Source: Alcaligenes sp. SORT26
Lineage (GTDB): Bacteria > Pseudomonadota > Gammaproteobacteria > Burkholderiales > Burkholderiaceae_B
Assembly (NCBI RefSeq): GCF_017377875.1
Contig: NZ_CP070975.1
Location: 3,100,001 to 3,164,000, forward strand
Length of the DNA: 64,000 nucleotides
Direction of reading: 5' to 3'
Shown: positions 16,154 to 25,892 of the stretch, in pieces
Position numbering within the stretch: the stretch's first letter is position 1
How the letters are laid out: every line of letters begins with the position of its first letter
Translations under genes and position numbers: made by a program
Notes under the pieces: model-generated
What the model was told of the DNA's origin: nothing
The model's database searches: none
What the model saw: only the letters and a program-made list of their open reading frames with translations

Positions 16154-18922
16154 ATGCGCGAAATGATACGAGGTGCTTATCCCTCTATGCAAGTTATGAG
16201 AACTGACAAGACTAACGTATGGCCAACGGACTGGCGAGTATTTCTCACAAAACTAGCCTGGGGTTTGGCTGTTTTGCTGCTTGCCAGTGGTCTGGTGACC
16301 TGGATTGCGGCCAATTGGGAAAACTGGGGGCATGTTGCCAAATTTGCCCTTGCTCAAGGAGCCGTGCTGATTTCAGCAGGACTGGCCTTGCTGCTTCGCC
16401 GACGTTCCGGTGGCTGGGGACATGATCTGGGAGTGCCTGCTGCTTTGACCGGCCTGGCCGCCGTGGCCACGGGCGGTTTGCTGGCGCTGATTGGCCAGAC
16501 TTATCAGACTGGCGCGGACCCCTGGCAGCTTTTCGCATTGTGGACTGTGCTGATCATACCTTGGGTATTCACGGTGCGCAGTGTCTTTCTGTCGGTGCTG
16601 TGGCTGGTACTGATTAATACCGCCCTGTACTTATGGATAGATGTGACCCGCCTGGGCTGGTTTGAGCGTACCTATACTTCGCAGACCTTGATGGCTCTGG
16701 GGGTGAATGCGTTGCTGTTGCTGGCGGCTGAAACCATTTGGCGCGCGCGTTATGACCCGTGGCGCATCCTGCCGCGTGTGGCGGCGATTGCGGTGGGCTT
16801 TTTCATTGGTGCCCAGGTCATGGAAGGCGACTTCCTGCTGGGACTGGTTCTGTTCCTGGTGTTGTACGGTATTTATCACTACCGCCGCCCGGATTTGCTG
16901 ATCATGTCGCTGGCCGCGTTCGGGGCTTATGGCTCCTTGAGCGCATTGATCATCGAGCATGCGGGGGATGCTTTCCTCTTGATCGTGGTGGTGATCGTGG
17001 GGCTGGGTCTGGGGCTGCTGCGTTTCTTGCAGCAGCAGGTCGTCAATTGGCGACGGACTCATGGCGGCGAGGCCTTGGCTGCTAAAGAAGATACAGTGGG
17101 CGCTATCAAGGCCGATCTTGATTCAGGTGCCACATTGGCAACGGCCTCGGTAGTTGATGCAACAACTACCACTGTCACGGCAAATGCCACTGCTGGAACC
17201 GAAGCGGCTGCAACTCAATCAACTGTCAACGCAGCAGCGGCAACAAGTCCTGCGGCTCCAACAGCAGAGGTCCTGGCCAATGCTCAGGCCAGCGTCCAGG
17301 CTGATGCCGCTACGCAAGCTCAACAACCGGCTCAGGCAGATGCACTGGATACTCAAGGCAGTGATGAACATCACCCTTGGTATCTGCGGCTGATCAAGCT
17401 GTTCCTGTTCCTGCTTCTGCCGCTGATCATCCTGTTGTACTTGGTCGTCTCGCTGGATTTGAGCCTGGAAGTGCTAGGTGTATTGGGCGGGATCATGGCG
17501 GCGGTGTCCCCGTTGCTTTTTGCCAAAGCGCATACCGTGCCCAGTCGAGATCTGGTGGGCGGCTGGGTAGCGTGTGCGATCCTGCTGCTTAGTATGCCCA
17601 TTGTGGACATGCGCTATCCCTGGCCTAACGAAGTCAGCGCCATGTTGGCGGTGGTGATCAGCACCTTGCTATATAGACAGGCCAAGGGCCAGTTTGTGCT
17701 GCGCATGCTGCTGACGCTCTGGGCCTTGGCCGCGATTGAGTTTCTGGTGATCGAGCGCTTGTTTGATCGCTGGGCCATGATGCCTTACTGGGTGCTGGAA
17801 ATACCTGCGGCCTTCATGTTCTTTGCGGCGCTGCTGCTGGGGCATCTCTATTTGCGCGATGGCAAGAAGTCCACCTTCTGGCAGCCCCTGTTCTGGTCCT
17901 TGTTGCTGTGTGCTCAAATTCACATTGTGTCTGCAAGCACCTTGTTTTTTTCCATTCCTTTCTGGGATGAAACGCGCCCTTATCTGACACCAGCCGGTTT
18001 CTTGTTGGCGATAGCCCCGGTAGCCATCCTGGCGTTTTACTGGCGCGGTTGGCGCGAACAGCCACTGGTCTATGGCATTGCCTTGCTGGGCCTGGCCGCC
18101 TTGTGCGCGGTCTGGACGCCCTATCCGCCTGTGGCTTTGGCCCTGAGCTGGATTCTGGCTGCTTACGCTTGGCGTTACCTGAGCTTGATGGCCGTGGCCG
18201 TAGCCATGGGCTTGTTCTGCCTGTGGCGTCTGTATTACATCCTGGACATCAGCCTGCTGGACAAGGCCGAGCTGTTGCTGGCAACCGGCGTAGGCTGCCT
18301 GGTGTTTGCTTACCTGGGCCAGTTGGGACGTAAGAAAGCTGCCGCCGAGTCGACTGTGCAAACGGCTCCCAAAGGGATCGTGGCTAGTGTCTTGCTGGGC
18401 ACTGTGCTGATTCTTGGGGTGGCCAATGTAGCGATTGTGCAAAAAGAACGGATCCTGAGCGACGGCCAGACTGTTCTGCTGGAGCTGGCCCCCGTGGACC
18501 CGCGCTCCTTGATGCAGGGCGACTATATGTCCTTGAACTTCGCTCTGTCGCAAAACCTGTCTTATCTGTCCTGGCGCTTACCCAAGGATGCAGTCGACAA
18601 GATTGAGTCCCAGCAGTGGGTCGTGATTGGCGTACAGCTAGATGAGAACAAGGTAGCGCAGATGAAAGGCATTTATCTGGAGCTGGATGGTCAGGAACGC
18701 CTGTGGAGCGAAGAAGGGCCCGTGGCTGAAACGGGTGATGTGATGCGCTTGCGCATGCGTCGTCACCGCAATAACTGGACGCCCGGCACGGATGCCTGGT
18801 TCTTTGCGGAAGGCTCGGCAGATCGCTTTGATGCAGCCCGTTACGGCGAGTTTGCCGTGGTCGAGGGCGGCCAAAGCTTGCTGCGCGCGATGCTGGACAA
18901 GGACAGGCAGGTCATCAAGTAA
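16154..18922 (+). CDS. DUF2157 - DUF4401 - GDYXXLXY fusion membrane protein
   Basis: The roughly 922-residue protein carries three modules that are often separate genes. The first 300 residues are a DUF2157-type helix array (AWGLAVLLLASGLVTWIAANWENWGHVAKFALAQGAVLISAGLAL). A soluble Ala/Thr-rich linker follows (about residues 310-410). A second block of about ten helices resembles DUF4401 (to about 750). The C-terminal extramembrane part has VANVAIVQKERILSDGQTVLLELAPVDPRSLMQGDYMSLNF, the GDYXXLXY signature. Function is unknown. The start is uncertain: 16154, 16190 and 16199 are all ATG without a strong ribosome site, and the 5' end abuts the divergent topB start. A terminator follows. Confidence 0.85.
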   Translation: MREMIRGAYPSMQVMRTDKTNVWPTDWRVFLTKLAWGLAVLLLASGLVTWIAANWENWGHVAKFALAQGAVLISAGLALLLRRRSGGWGHDLGVPAALTGLAAVATGGLLALIGQTYQTGADPWQLFALWTVLIIPWVFTVRSVFLSVLWLVLINTALYLWIDVTRLGWFERTYTSQTLMALGVNALLLLAAETIWRARYDPWRILPRVAAIAVGFFIGAQVMEGDFLLGLVLFLVLYGIYHYRRPDLLIMSLAAFGAYGSLSALIIEHAGDAFLLIVVVIVGLGLGLLRFLQQQVVNWRRTHGGEALAAKEDTVGAIKADLDSGATLATASVVDATTTTVTANATAGTEAAATQSTVNAAAATSPAAPTAEVLANAQASVQADAATQAQQPAQADALDTQGSDEHHPWYLRLIKLFLFLLLPLIILLYLVVSLDLSLEVLGVLGGIMAAVSPLLFAKAHTVPSRDLVGGWVACAILLLSMPIVDMRYPWPNEVSAMLAVVISTLLYRQAKGQFVLRMLLTLWALAAIEFLVIERLFDRWAMMPYWVLEIPAAFMFFAALLLGHLYLRDGKKSTFWQPLFWSLLLCAQIHIVSASTLFFSIPFWDETRPYLTPAGFLLAIAPVAILAFYWRGWREQPLVYGIALLGLAALCAVWTPYPPVALALSWILAAYAWRYLSLMAVAVAMGLFCLWRLYYILDISLLDKAELLLATGVGCLVFAYLGQLGRKKAAAESTVQTAPKGIVASVLLGTVLILGVANVAIVQKERILSDGQTVLLELAPVDPRSLMQGDYMSLNFALSQNLSYLSWRLPKDAVDKIESQQWVVIGVQLDENKVAQMKGIYLELDGQERLWSEEGPVAETGDVMRLRMRRHRNNWTPGTDAWFFAEGSADRFDAARYGEFAVVEGGQSLLRAMLDKDRQVIK

Positions 18923-18943
18923 GCCTGCGCCCATTGTCCTGAG

Positions 18944-18974
18944 GCCGGATTGCTTTTAACAGAGGCGATCCGGC
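18944..18974 (+). terminator. Terminator of the DUF2157 fusion gene
   Basis: GCCGGAT (18944-18950) pairs with ATCCGGC (18968-18974) and is followed by TTTCTTG, 22 bases after the stop. Confidence 0.7.
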
Positions 18975-19043
18975 TTTCTTGTATTTGGGCTGTCTCTATA
19001 AAGAAGGCTGAACATTGTTCAGGCGCCAGCAAGACCCATCAAA

Positions 19044-19080
19044 AAGGCCCGAATCCGATGTGCTGTCGGATTCGGGCCTT
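19044..19080. terminator. Strong bidirectional terminator
   Basis: AAGGCCCGAATCCGA (19044-19058) and TCGGATTCGGGCCTT (19066-19080) form a perfect 15-base stem with an A run on the left and a T run on the right. It separates the DUF2157 gene from the convergent smg gene. Confidence 0.9.
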
Positions 19081-19153
19081 GGTTTTTTGCTTGTGAGGGA
19101 CCCTCTTTATCGGGGCCGTTTCCTGAACAAAAATATGGTTCCTGTGTACGTGC

Positions 19154-19612
19154 TTAATGAGACTGACGGGTGGAGTCGTCGCTGAGCAGCTCTTCAAAGA
19201 TCAGGTGATCGATCTCGGCTTCGTGGCTCCAGAGAACCATCAGGGCAACAATTTTTATTTTGTCCAAAGACACGGGGCTTTCATCCACCGTCATGGCGCT
19301 TTCAATCAAAATTTCGCGCAGGTGGGCGGTAAGAGCGCCGGAATTTTGCAAAAAGGTGATGAAACCCATGGCATCAGCGCCCAGCACATGCTGTTCGTGC
19401 TCAGAAAAAATACGCTGACTGATGGGACTGAGTTGAGCCGTAGGCTGACACTGTTGCGAGGTCTCGCCCAGTGCATGTAACCAGCCCAGTGCGTCGTTGA
19501 TGTCCTCGTCTTCAAAGCCAATAGCGGCCAGCTTGTGGGCCAGAACCTCCGCCTTGGGACAGGACTGGGGGTTGTAATACGTCTCGAATAGATAAACCAG
19601 GATATCAAACAT
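19154..19612 (-). CDS. smg: Smg family protein (DUF494)
   Basis: The 152-residue protein matches the Smg/DUF494 family: it begins MFDILVYLFETYYNP, continues LAHKLAAIGFEDEDINDALGWLHAL, and has RIFSEHEQHVLGADAMGFITFLQNSGAL and KIKIVALMVLWSHEAEIDHLIFEELL. Family members are about 155 residues. Their biochemical role is not established; they are usually found near dprA or a topoisomerase gene, and topB is 3 kb away here. The gene is monocistronic in this window, with a terminator downstream and a repeat-containing region upstream. Confidence 0.93.
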   Translation of the reverse strand: MFDILVYLFETYYNPQSCPKAEVLAHKLAAIGFEDEDINDALGWLHALGETSQQCQPTAQLSPISQRIFSEHEQHVLGADAMGFITFLQNSGALTAHLREILIESAMTVDESPVSLDKIKIVALMVLWSHEAEIDHLIFEELLSDDSTRQSH

Positions 19613-19983
19613 GGGTATAAGGTTGCCGTCCTAAGTGATTAAAAAAACTGCGTGATTTCGGTAACCAGTGACCAAACTTTACGCTGATTTGCGGTAGGGG
19701 GCAAATGGGGTGTCCGGAGGATGGAGGGGTCTTGCCTTGTGCTTTCAGGCGGCTTTTTGCCTGTTTTTGCTCTGGCTGCGGCCGGTTCGGGCCGAGCATC
19801 CCTACAATTGGAACATAAATCGATTGTTGGGGCAGAAACTGTCGTTTATTTGAAACCTTGCAGGCTGCTTGGCAGAGTCTGAAAGCTCACGACACTAGCT
19901 GGCATCCGCATCCGCATCCGCATCCGCATCCGCATCCGCATCCGCATCCGCATCCGCATCCGCATCCAGCCTCGGCTCGTTAC
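19613..19983. other. Region between smg and gluQ
   Basis: No gene is supported. It holds the upstream region of smg and, next to the gluQ stop, the hexamer repeat described separately. A 64-codon frame on the reverse strand (19605-19799) overlaps the smg start and resembles nothing known. Confidence 0.5.
19902..19967. repeat. Hexamer microsatellite GCATCC, 11 perfect copies
   Basis: Eleven uninterrupted copies of GCATCC occupy 19902-19967, ending 16 bases from the gluQ stop codon (19984-19986). In the gluQ transcript the unit reads GGATGC. It is about 290 bases upstream of the smg start. A perfect array of this length is prone to slippage, so copy number probably varies between strains; since it is non-coding and hexameric, an effect would be on the gluQ mRNA end or on smg expression. 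Confidence 0.95.
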
Positions 19984-20892
19984 TTAGTTGTTCGGGCCTT
20001 GGTCTGCAGGTAGCGGGAAGCGTTGAGCCCAGGCGCTGATGGCCTGGCTCCAGAATTCGTCCAAGGTGTTCGCCGCCAAGGGAGCAAAACCCAGAAAGGC
20101 CCAGACCCGGTTCAGGGTTTCCAGTGGATGGTCCAAATCAAAGGCCGGGGCATGGTTCTGCTTGGAGAGCTTGCGGCCTTGCTCATCGCAGGCCAGCGGC
20201 ACGTGCAGAGTGCGCGGGACAGGCAGGCCCAGAATGCCTTGCAGGACGCGCTGGCGGGCGGTGGAGCTGAGCAAGTCGGCTCCCCTGACCACATCGGTGA
20301 TCTGGCTGTCTGCATCGTCGATGACCACCACAAACTGATAGGCCCAGAGCTTGTCTGCCCGTTTGAGGATGTAGTCGCCCACTTCTTTAGCGACGTCCTG
20401 CTGTTGTGGCCCTGCCCAGCGATCAGTGAAGTGCTCGATACCCTGGGGGACCCGCAGGCGCCAGGCACGTACAGTACGATCCGCAGGGATGCCGTGACGG
20501 CAGGTGCCTGCATAGGGATGTTCGGACGAATCCGGGGCGATGGGCAGGGATGCCGCCAGAATCTCCTGGCGGGTGCAGGCGCAGCCGTAAACCAGATCTT
20601 GCTCGCGCAGGCGGTCAAAGACTTCCTGATAGCGGGCCAGCCGCTGGCTTTGCCACAGTATGTCACCATCCCAGTGCATGCCCAGTCCCTGCAACTGCTG
20701 CATGATGATCTGGTCAGCCCCGGGGACGACGCGTGGCGTGTCTATATCTTCAATACGCAGCAGCCAGCGCCCGTGTTGGGCACGTGCATCCAGGTAGCTG
20801 GCCATAGCAGCAACCAGCGAACCCTCGTGCAAGGGACCACTGGGGCTAGGCGCAAAGCGACCACAGTAAGGGGTAAGAGGCTGGGCGGTCAT
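19984..20892 (-). CDS. gluQ: Glutamyl-Q tRNA(Asp) synthetase
   Basis: The 302-residue enzyme is a truncated glutamyl-tRNA synthetase paralogue that attaches glutamate to queuosine in tRNA(Asp). It has the class I motif [24 protein letters not shown] (residues about 14-37), RIEDIDTPR, the zinc-site cysteines in [10 protein letters not shown] and [29 protein letters not shown], and the KMSKS-equivalent RKLSKQN near 240. Lack of an anticodon-binding domain and the length of about 300 fit GluQ rather than GltX. It is downstream of the mcc genes but separated from them by a stem-loop. Confidence 0.96.
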   Translation of the reverse strand: MTAQPLTPYCGRFAPSPSGPLHEGSLVAAMASYLDARAQHGRWLLRIEDIDTPRVVPGADQIIMQQLQGLGMHWDGDILWQSQRLARYQEVFDRLREQDLVYGCACTRQEILAASLPIAPDSSEHPYAGTCRHGIPADRTVRAWRLRVPQGIEHFTDRWAGPQQQDVAKEVGDYILKRADKLWAYQFVVVIDDADSQITDVVRGADLLSSTARQRVLQGILGLPVPRTLHVPLACDEQGRKLSKQNHAPAFDLDHPLETLNRVWAFLGFAPLAANTLDEFWSQAISAWAQRFPLPADQGPNN

Positions 20893-20908
20893 GAGTCGTT
20901 CTTAACGG

Positions 20909-20934
20909 CAAGAGCCCCTGGGTGGGGGCTCTTG
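20909..20934. terminator. Stem-loop between mccA and gluQ
   Basis: CAAGAGCCCC (20909-20918) and GGGGCTCTTG (20925-20934) form a perfect ten-base stem 16 bases before the gluQ start. A T-rich stretch follows only on the forward strand, so termination of the mcc transcript is possible but not certain. Confidence 0.5.
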
Positions 20935-21003
20935 TTTGTGCGACTTTACGCCTATTTTTCCAGCCCGGCAATGCGTTTTGCACGGGCTGGGGGGGGCGGA
21001 GTT

Positions 21004-23016
21004 TTAGCTCTCCATCGTGACCAGTTCTGCGCCTTCGGGCACTTGATCGCCCACCGCAAAGAACAGCTCGGCCACAGTGCCATCGGCAGGTGCCTGAATG
21101 GAGTGTTCCATTTTCATGGCCTCCATCACCAACAGCACATCGCCTTGTTTGACGATGGTGCCGGGCTCCACATTCAGGGCAATAATCTTGCCCGGCATGG
21201 GAGCGGTCAGGCGGCCACCGTGGGCTTCCTGGCTGTTGGTTCCGGCACTGGCCAGGGTGTCGACCACGGCCAGGGTCCAGTCCGAACCGGCCTGTGCAAC
21301 TTGCAGATGGTCGCCATCTTGCAGCACCTGGGCGCGGTACTCGACCTGATCCAGCCACAGACGCAAGGTCAGAGTTTTAGCCAGACCAGCCCTTGCCTCG
21401 GCTTGCCAGCGCAGTGCGTGTTGGGTTTCGCCCAACGTGATCTGCCACTGGTTCTCACGACGTTGCAGCACAACTTCGTGGGCTTGCTCGCCCAGTTGCA
21501 AGGCCACTTTCTGATCGTAGTCCCCGCTCAGACGCCAGGCGTCATGTACCGCCCACGGGTCGGAGTTGGGGGCTTGCCCGCTCATACCTTGGTGAGTCAG
21601 CACGGCGCAGGCGGCGAAGGCCAGCACAGAAGCCGGAACGTCCTGATTGCTGGGGAACAGCGCATCGTGACGACGTGGGATCAGGCCCGTATCCAGATCG
21701 GCCTGGGCAAAGGCTTCATCGCCCAGCAGACGTTGCAGGAAGGTCTTGTTGGTGTGTACACCGGCCACCTGAGTGTCAGCCAGCGTGCGAATCAGGCGAC
21801 GACGAGCCTGTTCACGATCAGCACCATGGGTGATGACCTTGGCGATCATGGGATCGTAGAAGGGGCTGATGACGCTGCCTTCACGCACACCGCTGTCGAT
21901 ACGTACATCACCGGAGGTAAAGGACGCATGGGCGGGGTACTGCAAGCTGCGCAGCGTACCGATGGAGGGCAGAAAGTCCTTATCGGGGTTTTCTGCGTAG
22001 ATACGAACCTCGATGGCGTGGCCATTGATGCTCAGCTCGTCCTGTTTGGCTGGCAAAGGCTGGCCATCGGCCACACGCAACTGCCATTCGACCAGATCGT
22101 GGCCGGTAATCAGTTCGGTGACGGGGTGTTCCACCTGCAGACGGGTATTCATTTCCATGAAGTAGAAACGCCCGTCCTGCTCGGCAATAAATTCCACCGT
22201 GCCTGCGCCCACATAGTTCACGGCGCGGGCCGCTGCAATGGCGGCTTCACCCATGGCCTGGCGACGCTCGGGCGTCATGCCGGGGGCGGGAGCTTCTTCA
22301 ATCACTTTCTGGTGACGGCGCTGTACCGAGCAATCGCGCTCGAACAGGTACACGTACTCACCATGTTGGTCACCAAAGACCTGGATTTCGATATGGCGTG
22401 GCTTGGTGATATAGCGTTCGATCAGCACGCGGTCGTCGCTAAAGCTGCTTGCGGCTTCGCGCTGGCAAGAGCGCAAGGCTTCCAGGAACGCGCCGGACTC
22501 TTCCACAATACGCATGCCCTTGCCGCCACCGCCAGCGCTGGCCTTGATCAGCACGGGGTAGCCGATCTGGTCGGCTTGTTGGTGCAGAAAGTCGGGGTCC
22601 TGGTTGTCGCCGTGGTAGCCGGGCACCAAAGGCACACCAGCTTTTTCCATCAGGGATTTGGCGGCGGACTTGCTGCCCATGGCCGCAATGGCTTGAGCGG
22701 GTGGGCCTACAAAAATAATGCCGGCTTCTTCACAAGCGCGAGCAAAGTGCTCGTTCTCGGACAGAAAACCATAGCCAGGGTGGATCGCGTTCGCGCCAGT
22801 GGCACGAGCGGCTTCCAGAATGGCGTCGATCTTCAAGTAACTGTCGCGTGGCTCGGGGCCACCGATGCGCACGGCTTGATCACAAGCACGTACGTGCTGG
22901 GCGTCGGCGTCCGCGTCGGAGTAAACCGCAACGGTACGCAGTCCCAGGCTGCGGGCAGTGGCGGCCACCCGGCAGGCAATTTCACCGCGATTGGCTATCA
23001 GCAGGGTCTGAAACAC
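21004..23016 (-). CDS. mccA: Methylcrotonyl-CoA carboxylase, biotin-containing alpha subunit
   Basis: The 670-residue protein has a biotin carboxylase domain (IANRGEIACRVAATARSLGLRTVAVYSDADA at the start, ATP-grasp loop ASAGGGGKGMRIV near 160, EFIAEQDGRFYFMEMNTRLQVEHPVTE near 280), a linker domain, and a C-terminal biotinyl domain with VMEAMKMEHS, whose lysine carries biotin (near residue 636). With the beta subunit encoded 14 bases upstream it carboxylates 3-methylcrotonyl-CoA in leucine/isovalerate breakdown. Biotin carboxylases of other acyl-CoA carboxylases look similar; the assignment rests on the neighbouring isovaleryl-CoA dehydrogenase and LiuR. Confidence 0.9.
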   Translation of the reverse strand: MFQTLLIANRGEIACRVAATARSLGLRTVAVYSDADADAQHVRACDQAVRIGGPEPRDSYLKIDAILEAARATGANAIHPGYGFLSENEHFARACEEAGIIFVGPPAQAIAAMGSKSAAKSLMEKAGVPLVPGYHGDNQDPDFLHQQADQIGYPVLIKASAGGGGKGMRIVEESGAFLEALRSCQREAASSFSDDRVLIERYITKPRHIEIQVFGDQHGEYVYLFERDCSVQRRHQKVIEEAPAPGMTPERRQAMGEAAIAAARAVNYVGAGTVEFIAEQDGRFYFMEMNTRLQVEHPVTELITGHDLVEWQLRVADGQPLPAKQDELSINGHAIEVRIYAENPDKDFLPSIGTLRSLQYPAHASFTSGDVRIDSGVREGSVISPFYDPMIAKVITHGADREQARRRLIRTLADTQVAGVHTNKTFLQRLLGDEAFAQADLDTGLIPRRHDALFPSNQDVPASVLAFAACAVLTHQGMSGQAPNSDPWAVHDAWRLSGDYDQKVALQLGEQAHEVVLQRRENQWQITLGETQHALRWQAEARAGLAKTLTLRLWLDQVEYRAQVLQDGDHLQVAQAGSDWTLAVVDTLASAGTNSQEAHGGRLTAPMPGKIIALNVEPGTIVKQGDVLLVMEAMKMEHSIQAPADGTVAELFFAVGDQVPEGAELVTMES

Positions 23017-23030
23017 AGTGTCTCCTTGTC

Positions 23031-24638
23031 TTACATGCGGAACACGCCAAAGCGGGTGTCTTCAATAGGGGCGTTCAAGGCGGCGGACAGGCCCAGGGCC
23101 AGAACGCGCCGGGTGTCCGAAGGCTGGATGATGCCGTCATCCCACAGACGCGCAGTGGCGTAGTAGGGGTGGCCTTCATGTTCGTATTGTTCGCGGATGG
23201 GGGCCTTGAAGGCTTCTTCTTCCTCGGCGCTCCAGCTTTGGCCACGGGCTTCCAGACCATCACGGCGCACGGTGGCCAGCACGCTGGCAGCCTGCTCACC
23301 ACCCATGACCGAGATACGGGCATTGGGCCAGAGGAACAGCAGTCGCGGGCTGAAGGCACGGCCACACATACCGTAGTTACCGGCACCAAAGGAGCCGCCC
23401 AGAATCACGGTGAACTTGGGTACAGCCGCGGTAGATACGGCGGTGACCAGCTTGGCGCCATGACGGGCAATCCCTTCGTTTTCGTACTTGCGGCCCACCA
23501 TGAAGCCGGTGATGTTTTGCAGAAACACCAGGGGCGTCTTGCGCTGGCAGCACAGTTCGATGAAGTGCGCGCCCTTCTGGGCCGCTTCCGAGAACAGAAT
23601 GCCGTTATTGGCGATGATGCCCACGGGCATGCCGTGAATATGGGCAAAGCCGGTCACCAGCGTGGTACCAAAGCGGGCCTTGAATTCATCAAAATCCGAG
23701 TCATCCACAATGCGAGCGATCACTTCGCGCACATCGTAGGGCTTGCGGGTGTCGGCAGGGATGATGCCGTTGAGCTCTTGCGGGTCGTAACGTGGCTCGC
23801 GAACTTCTTTCAGCGGCCAGGGCAGTTTTTTCTCGCGGTTCAGGCGGCCGACGCAGCGGCGTGCCAGTTCCAGTGCATGCAGATCGTTCTCGGCCAGATG
23901 GTCGGCCACGCCGGACAGACGGGTGTGCACATCGCCACCGCCCAGATCTTCAGCGCTGACTTCTTCACCTGTTGCGGCTTTCACCAGTGGCGGGCCACCC
24001 AGGAAGATGGTGCCTTGGTCGCGCACGATGATGGACTCATCGCTCATGGCCGGAACATAGGCACCGCCAGCGGTACACGAACCCATCACCACGGCGATCT
24101 GTGCAATACCCTGGGCCGACATATTGGCCTGGTTGTAGAAGATGCGGCCAAAGTGGTCACGATCCGGGAATACGTCTTCCTGGTTGGGCAGGTTGGCGCC
24201 ACCCGAGTCGACCAGGTACACGCAAGGCAGATTGTTCTGTTGGGCAATTTCCTGGGCACGCAAATGCTTTTTGACGGTTAGCGGGTAATAGGTGCCGCCT
24301 TTAACCGTTGCATCGTTGCACACTACTACGCATTCAATGCCTGCAATGCGGCCAATGCCCGTGATGATGCCCGCGCCCGGTGACTCGTTGTTATACACAT
24401 CCTGAGCCGCCAGGGGGGACAACTCCAGAAAAGGAGTGCCGGGGTCCAGCAGGCGCTCGACACGCTCGCGGGGCAGCAGTTTGCCGCGTCCCACATGGCG
24501 TTGCCGGGAGGATTCCGATCCGCCCAATGCGGTTGTCTGTAGCTTTTGGCGCAGATCAAGGATCAGGGCCTGCATGATCGAGGCGTTGTCCTGAAATTCT
24601 TGGGAACGCGGATTGATGCGGGATTCAATAACTGACAT
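23031..24638 (-). CDS. mccB: Methylcrotonyl-CoA carboxylase, carboxyltransferase beta subunit
   Basis: This 535-residue carboxyltransferase has the family stretches [29 protein letters not shown] (50-78), [77 protein letters not shown], and [40 protein letters not shown]. These are typical of MccB rather than propionyl-CoA carboxylase. It opens a two-gene unit with mccA; a terminator separates it from the thiolase gene upstream, so it probably has its own promoter, although no LiuR-type site is seen in the short gap. Confidence 0.93.
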   Translation of the reverse strand: MSVIESRINPRSQEFQDNASIMQALILDLRQKLQTTALGGSESSRQRHVGRGKLLPRERVERLLDPGTPFLELSPLAAQDVYNNESPGAGIITGIGRIAGIECVVVCNDATVKGGTYYPLTVKKHLRAQEIAQQNNLPCVYLVDSGGANLPNQEDVFPDRDHFGRIFYNQANMSAQGIAQIAVVMGSCTAGGAYVPAMSDESIIVRDQGTIFLGGPPLVKAATGEEVSAEDLGGGDVHTRLSGVADHLAENDLHALELARRCVGRLNREKKLPWPLKEVREPRYDPQELNGIIPADTRKPYDVREVIARIVDDSDFDEFKARFGTTLVTGFAHIHGMPVGIIANNGILFSEAAQKGAHFIELCCQRKTPLVFLQNITGFMVGRKYENEGIARHGAKLVTAVSTAAVPKFTVILGGSFGAGNYGMCGRAFSPRLLFLWPNARISVMGGEQAASVLATVRRDGLEARGQSWSAEEEEAFKAPIREQYEHEGHPYYATARLWDDGIIQPSDTRRVLALGLSAALNAPIEDTRFGVFRM

Positions 24639-24675
24639 GGCGTGCCTGGAAAGAGAACAGAGAAAAGCCCATAAA

Positions 24676-24701
24676 ATCAGCCGGGCCGCAGCCCGGCTGA
24701 T
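24676..24701 (-). terminator. Terminator between thiolase gene and mccB
   Basis: ATCAGCCGGGC (24676-24686) pairs perfectly with GCCCGGCTGAT (24691-24701); on the reverse strand a TTTTA tract follows. It lies 10 bases past the thiolase stop and splits the catabolic cluster into two transcripts, though partial readthrough is possible. Confidence 0.8.
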
Positions 24702-24710
24702 GAGCTTGCT

Positions 24711-25892
24711 TTAAACCAGCTCGACGGCCAGAGCGACAGCTTCGCCACCGCCAATGCACAGCGAGGCAATACCGCGCTTGCCGCCGGTCTTGCGCAGTGC
24801 GCCGATCAGGGTAGCCAGAAGGCGAGCACCCGATGCGCCGATGGGGTGACCCAGGGCAGTGGCACCGCCGTGGATGTTGACCTTGTCGTGCGGGATGTTC
24901 AGCTCTTTCATGGCAGCCATGGTGACCACGGCAAAGGCTTCGTTGATCTCGAACAGATCGACATCGGCCACGCTCCAGCCGGTTTTATCCAGCAGTTTCT
25001 GGATAGCGGCTACCGGTGCGGTCGTGAACCAGGCGGGTTCATGGGCGTGCTGGGTGTGAGCCACAATGCGCGCCAATGGGGTTGCGCCCAGTTCTTTGGC
25101 CTTGTCTTCGGTGGTGATGACCATGGCGGCAGCACCGTCCGAGATGGACGAGGCGTTGGCAGCGGTAATCGTGCCGTCTTTCTTGAAGGCAGGACGCAGC
25201 GTAGGGATTTTCTCGGGCATGGCTTTGGCAGGGGCTTCGTCCTTGGCGATGACGATGTCGCCTTTACGGCCAGCAATGGTGACCGGGGCAATTTCCCATT
25301 CAAAGCTGCCGTCATCGCTAGCTTGGCGAGCGCGACGCAGCGATTCCAGCGCGTAAGCATCTTGCTCTTCGCGGCTGAATTCGTATTTGCTGGCGCAATC
25401 TTCAGCGAACACACCCATGGCGGTGCCACGGCTGTACGCATCTTCCAGACCGTCCATGGCCATGTGGTCATACACAGTGGAGTGACCGTAGCGGTAGCCT
25501 TCGCGGCCCTTGAGCAGCAGGTAAGGGGCATTGCTCATGCTTTCCTGACCGCCTGCCACCACCACATCGACGCTACCCGCTTTGAGCAGGTCGTGGGCAA
25601 ACATGGCGGCTTTCAGACCCGAACCACATACTTTATGAATGGTGGTGCATGCCACACCCTGGGGCAGACCGGCACCCAATGCGGCCTGGCGAGCGGGCGC
25701 CTGGCCCTGACCGGCTTGCAGCACGTTACCCATGATCACTTCGTCGACCTTGTCGGCCTGAATGCCGGAGCGCTCCATCGCCGCCTTGATGGCGACGGCG
25801 CCCAGTTCGTGGGCGGCCAGATCAGACAGGCTACCCATCATGCCGCCCATAGGCGTACGGGCGATCGAGACGATGACAACGGAATTAGTCAT
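24711..25892 (-). CDS. Acetyl-CoA acetyltransferase (thiolase)
   Basis: The 393-residue thiolase has all three catalytic motifs: the nucleophile Cys in TIHKVCGSGLKAAMFA (near 88), the NEAFAVV and GGATALGHPIGASGAR histidine motif (near 350), and the second Cys in SLCIGGGEAVAL at the end. In this cluster it likely splits acetoacetyl-CoA, the end product of leucine breakdown, into two acetyl-CoA. The ATG at 25892 overlaps the aceK stop by eight bases, indicating translational coupling; an upstream in-frame extension would lie inside aceK and is rejected. Confidence 0.93.
   Translation of the reverse strand: MTNSVVIVSIARTPMGGMMGSLSDLAAHELGAVAIKAAMERSGIQADKVDEVIMGNVLQAGQGQAPARQAALGAGLPQGVACTTIHKVCGSGLKAAMFAHDLLKAGSVDVVVAGGQESMSNAPYLLLKGREGYRYGHSTVYDHMAMDGLEDAYSRGTAMGVFAEDCASKYEFSREEQDAYALESLRRARQASDDGSFEWEIAPVTIAGRKGDIVIAKDEAPAKAMPEKIPTLRPAFKKDGTITAANASSISDGAAAMVITTEDKAKELGATPLARIVAHTQHAHEPAWFTTAPVAAIQKLLDKTGWSVADVDLFEINEAFAVVTMAAMKELNIPHDKVNIHGGATALGHPIGASGARLLATLIGALRKTGGKRGIASLCIGGGEAVALAVELV

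Noticed and set aside
19902-19967. CRISPR array
   Set aside because: The hexamers are contiguous with no unique spacers and there are no cas genes; it is a simple tandem repeat.
20960-20990. Terminator formed by CCAGCCCG / CGGGCTGG downstream of mccA
   Set aside because: The stem pairs, but on the reverse strand it is followed by A rather than T, so it does not look like an intrinsic terminator for mccA.
20023-23163. Forward-strand open frame of more than 1000 codons across gluQ and mccA
   Set aside because: It is antisense to two genes with clear motifs, has Gly/His/Gln-rich composition without domains, and arises from GC-rich codon bias.
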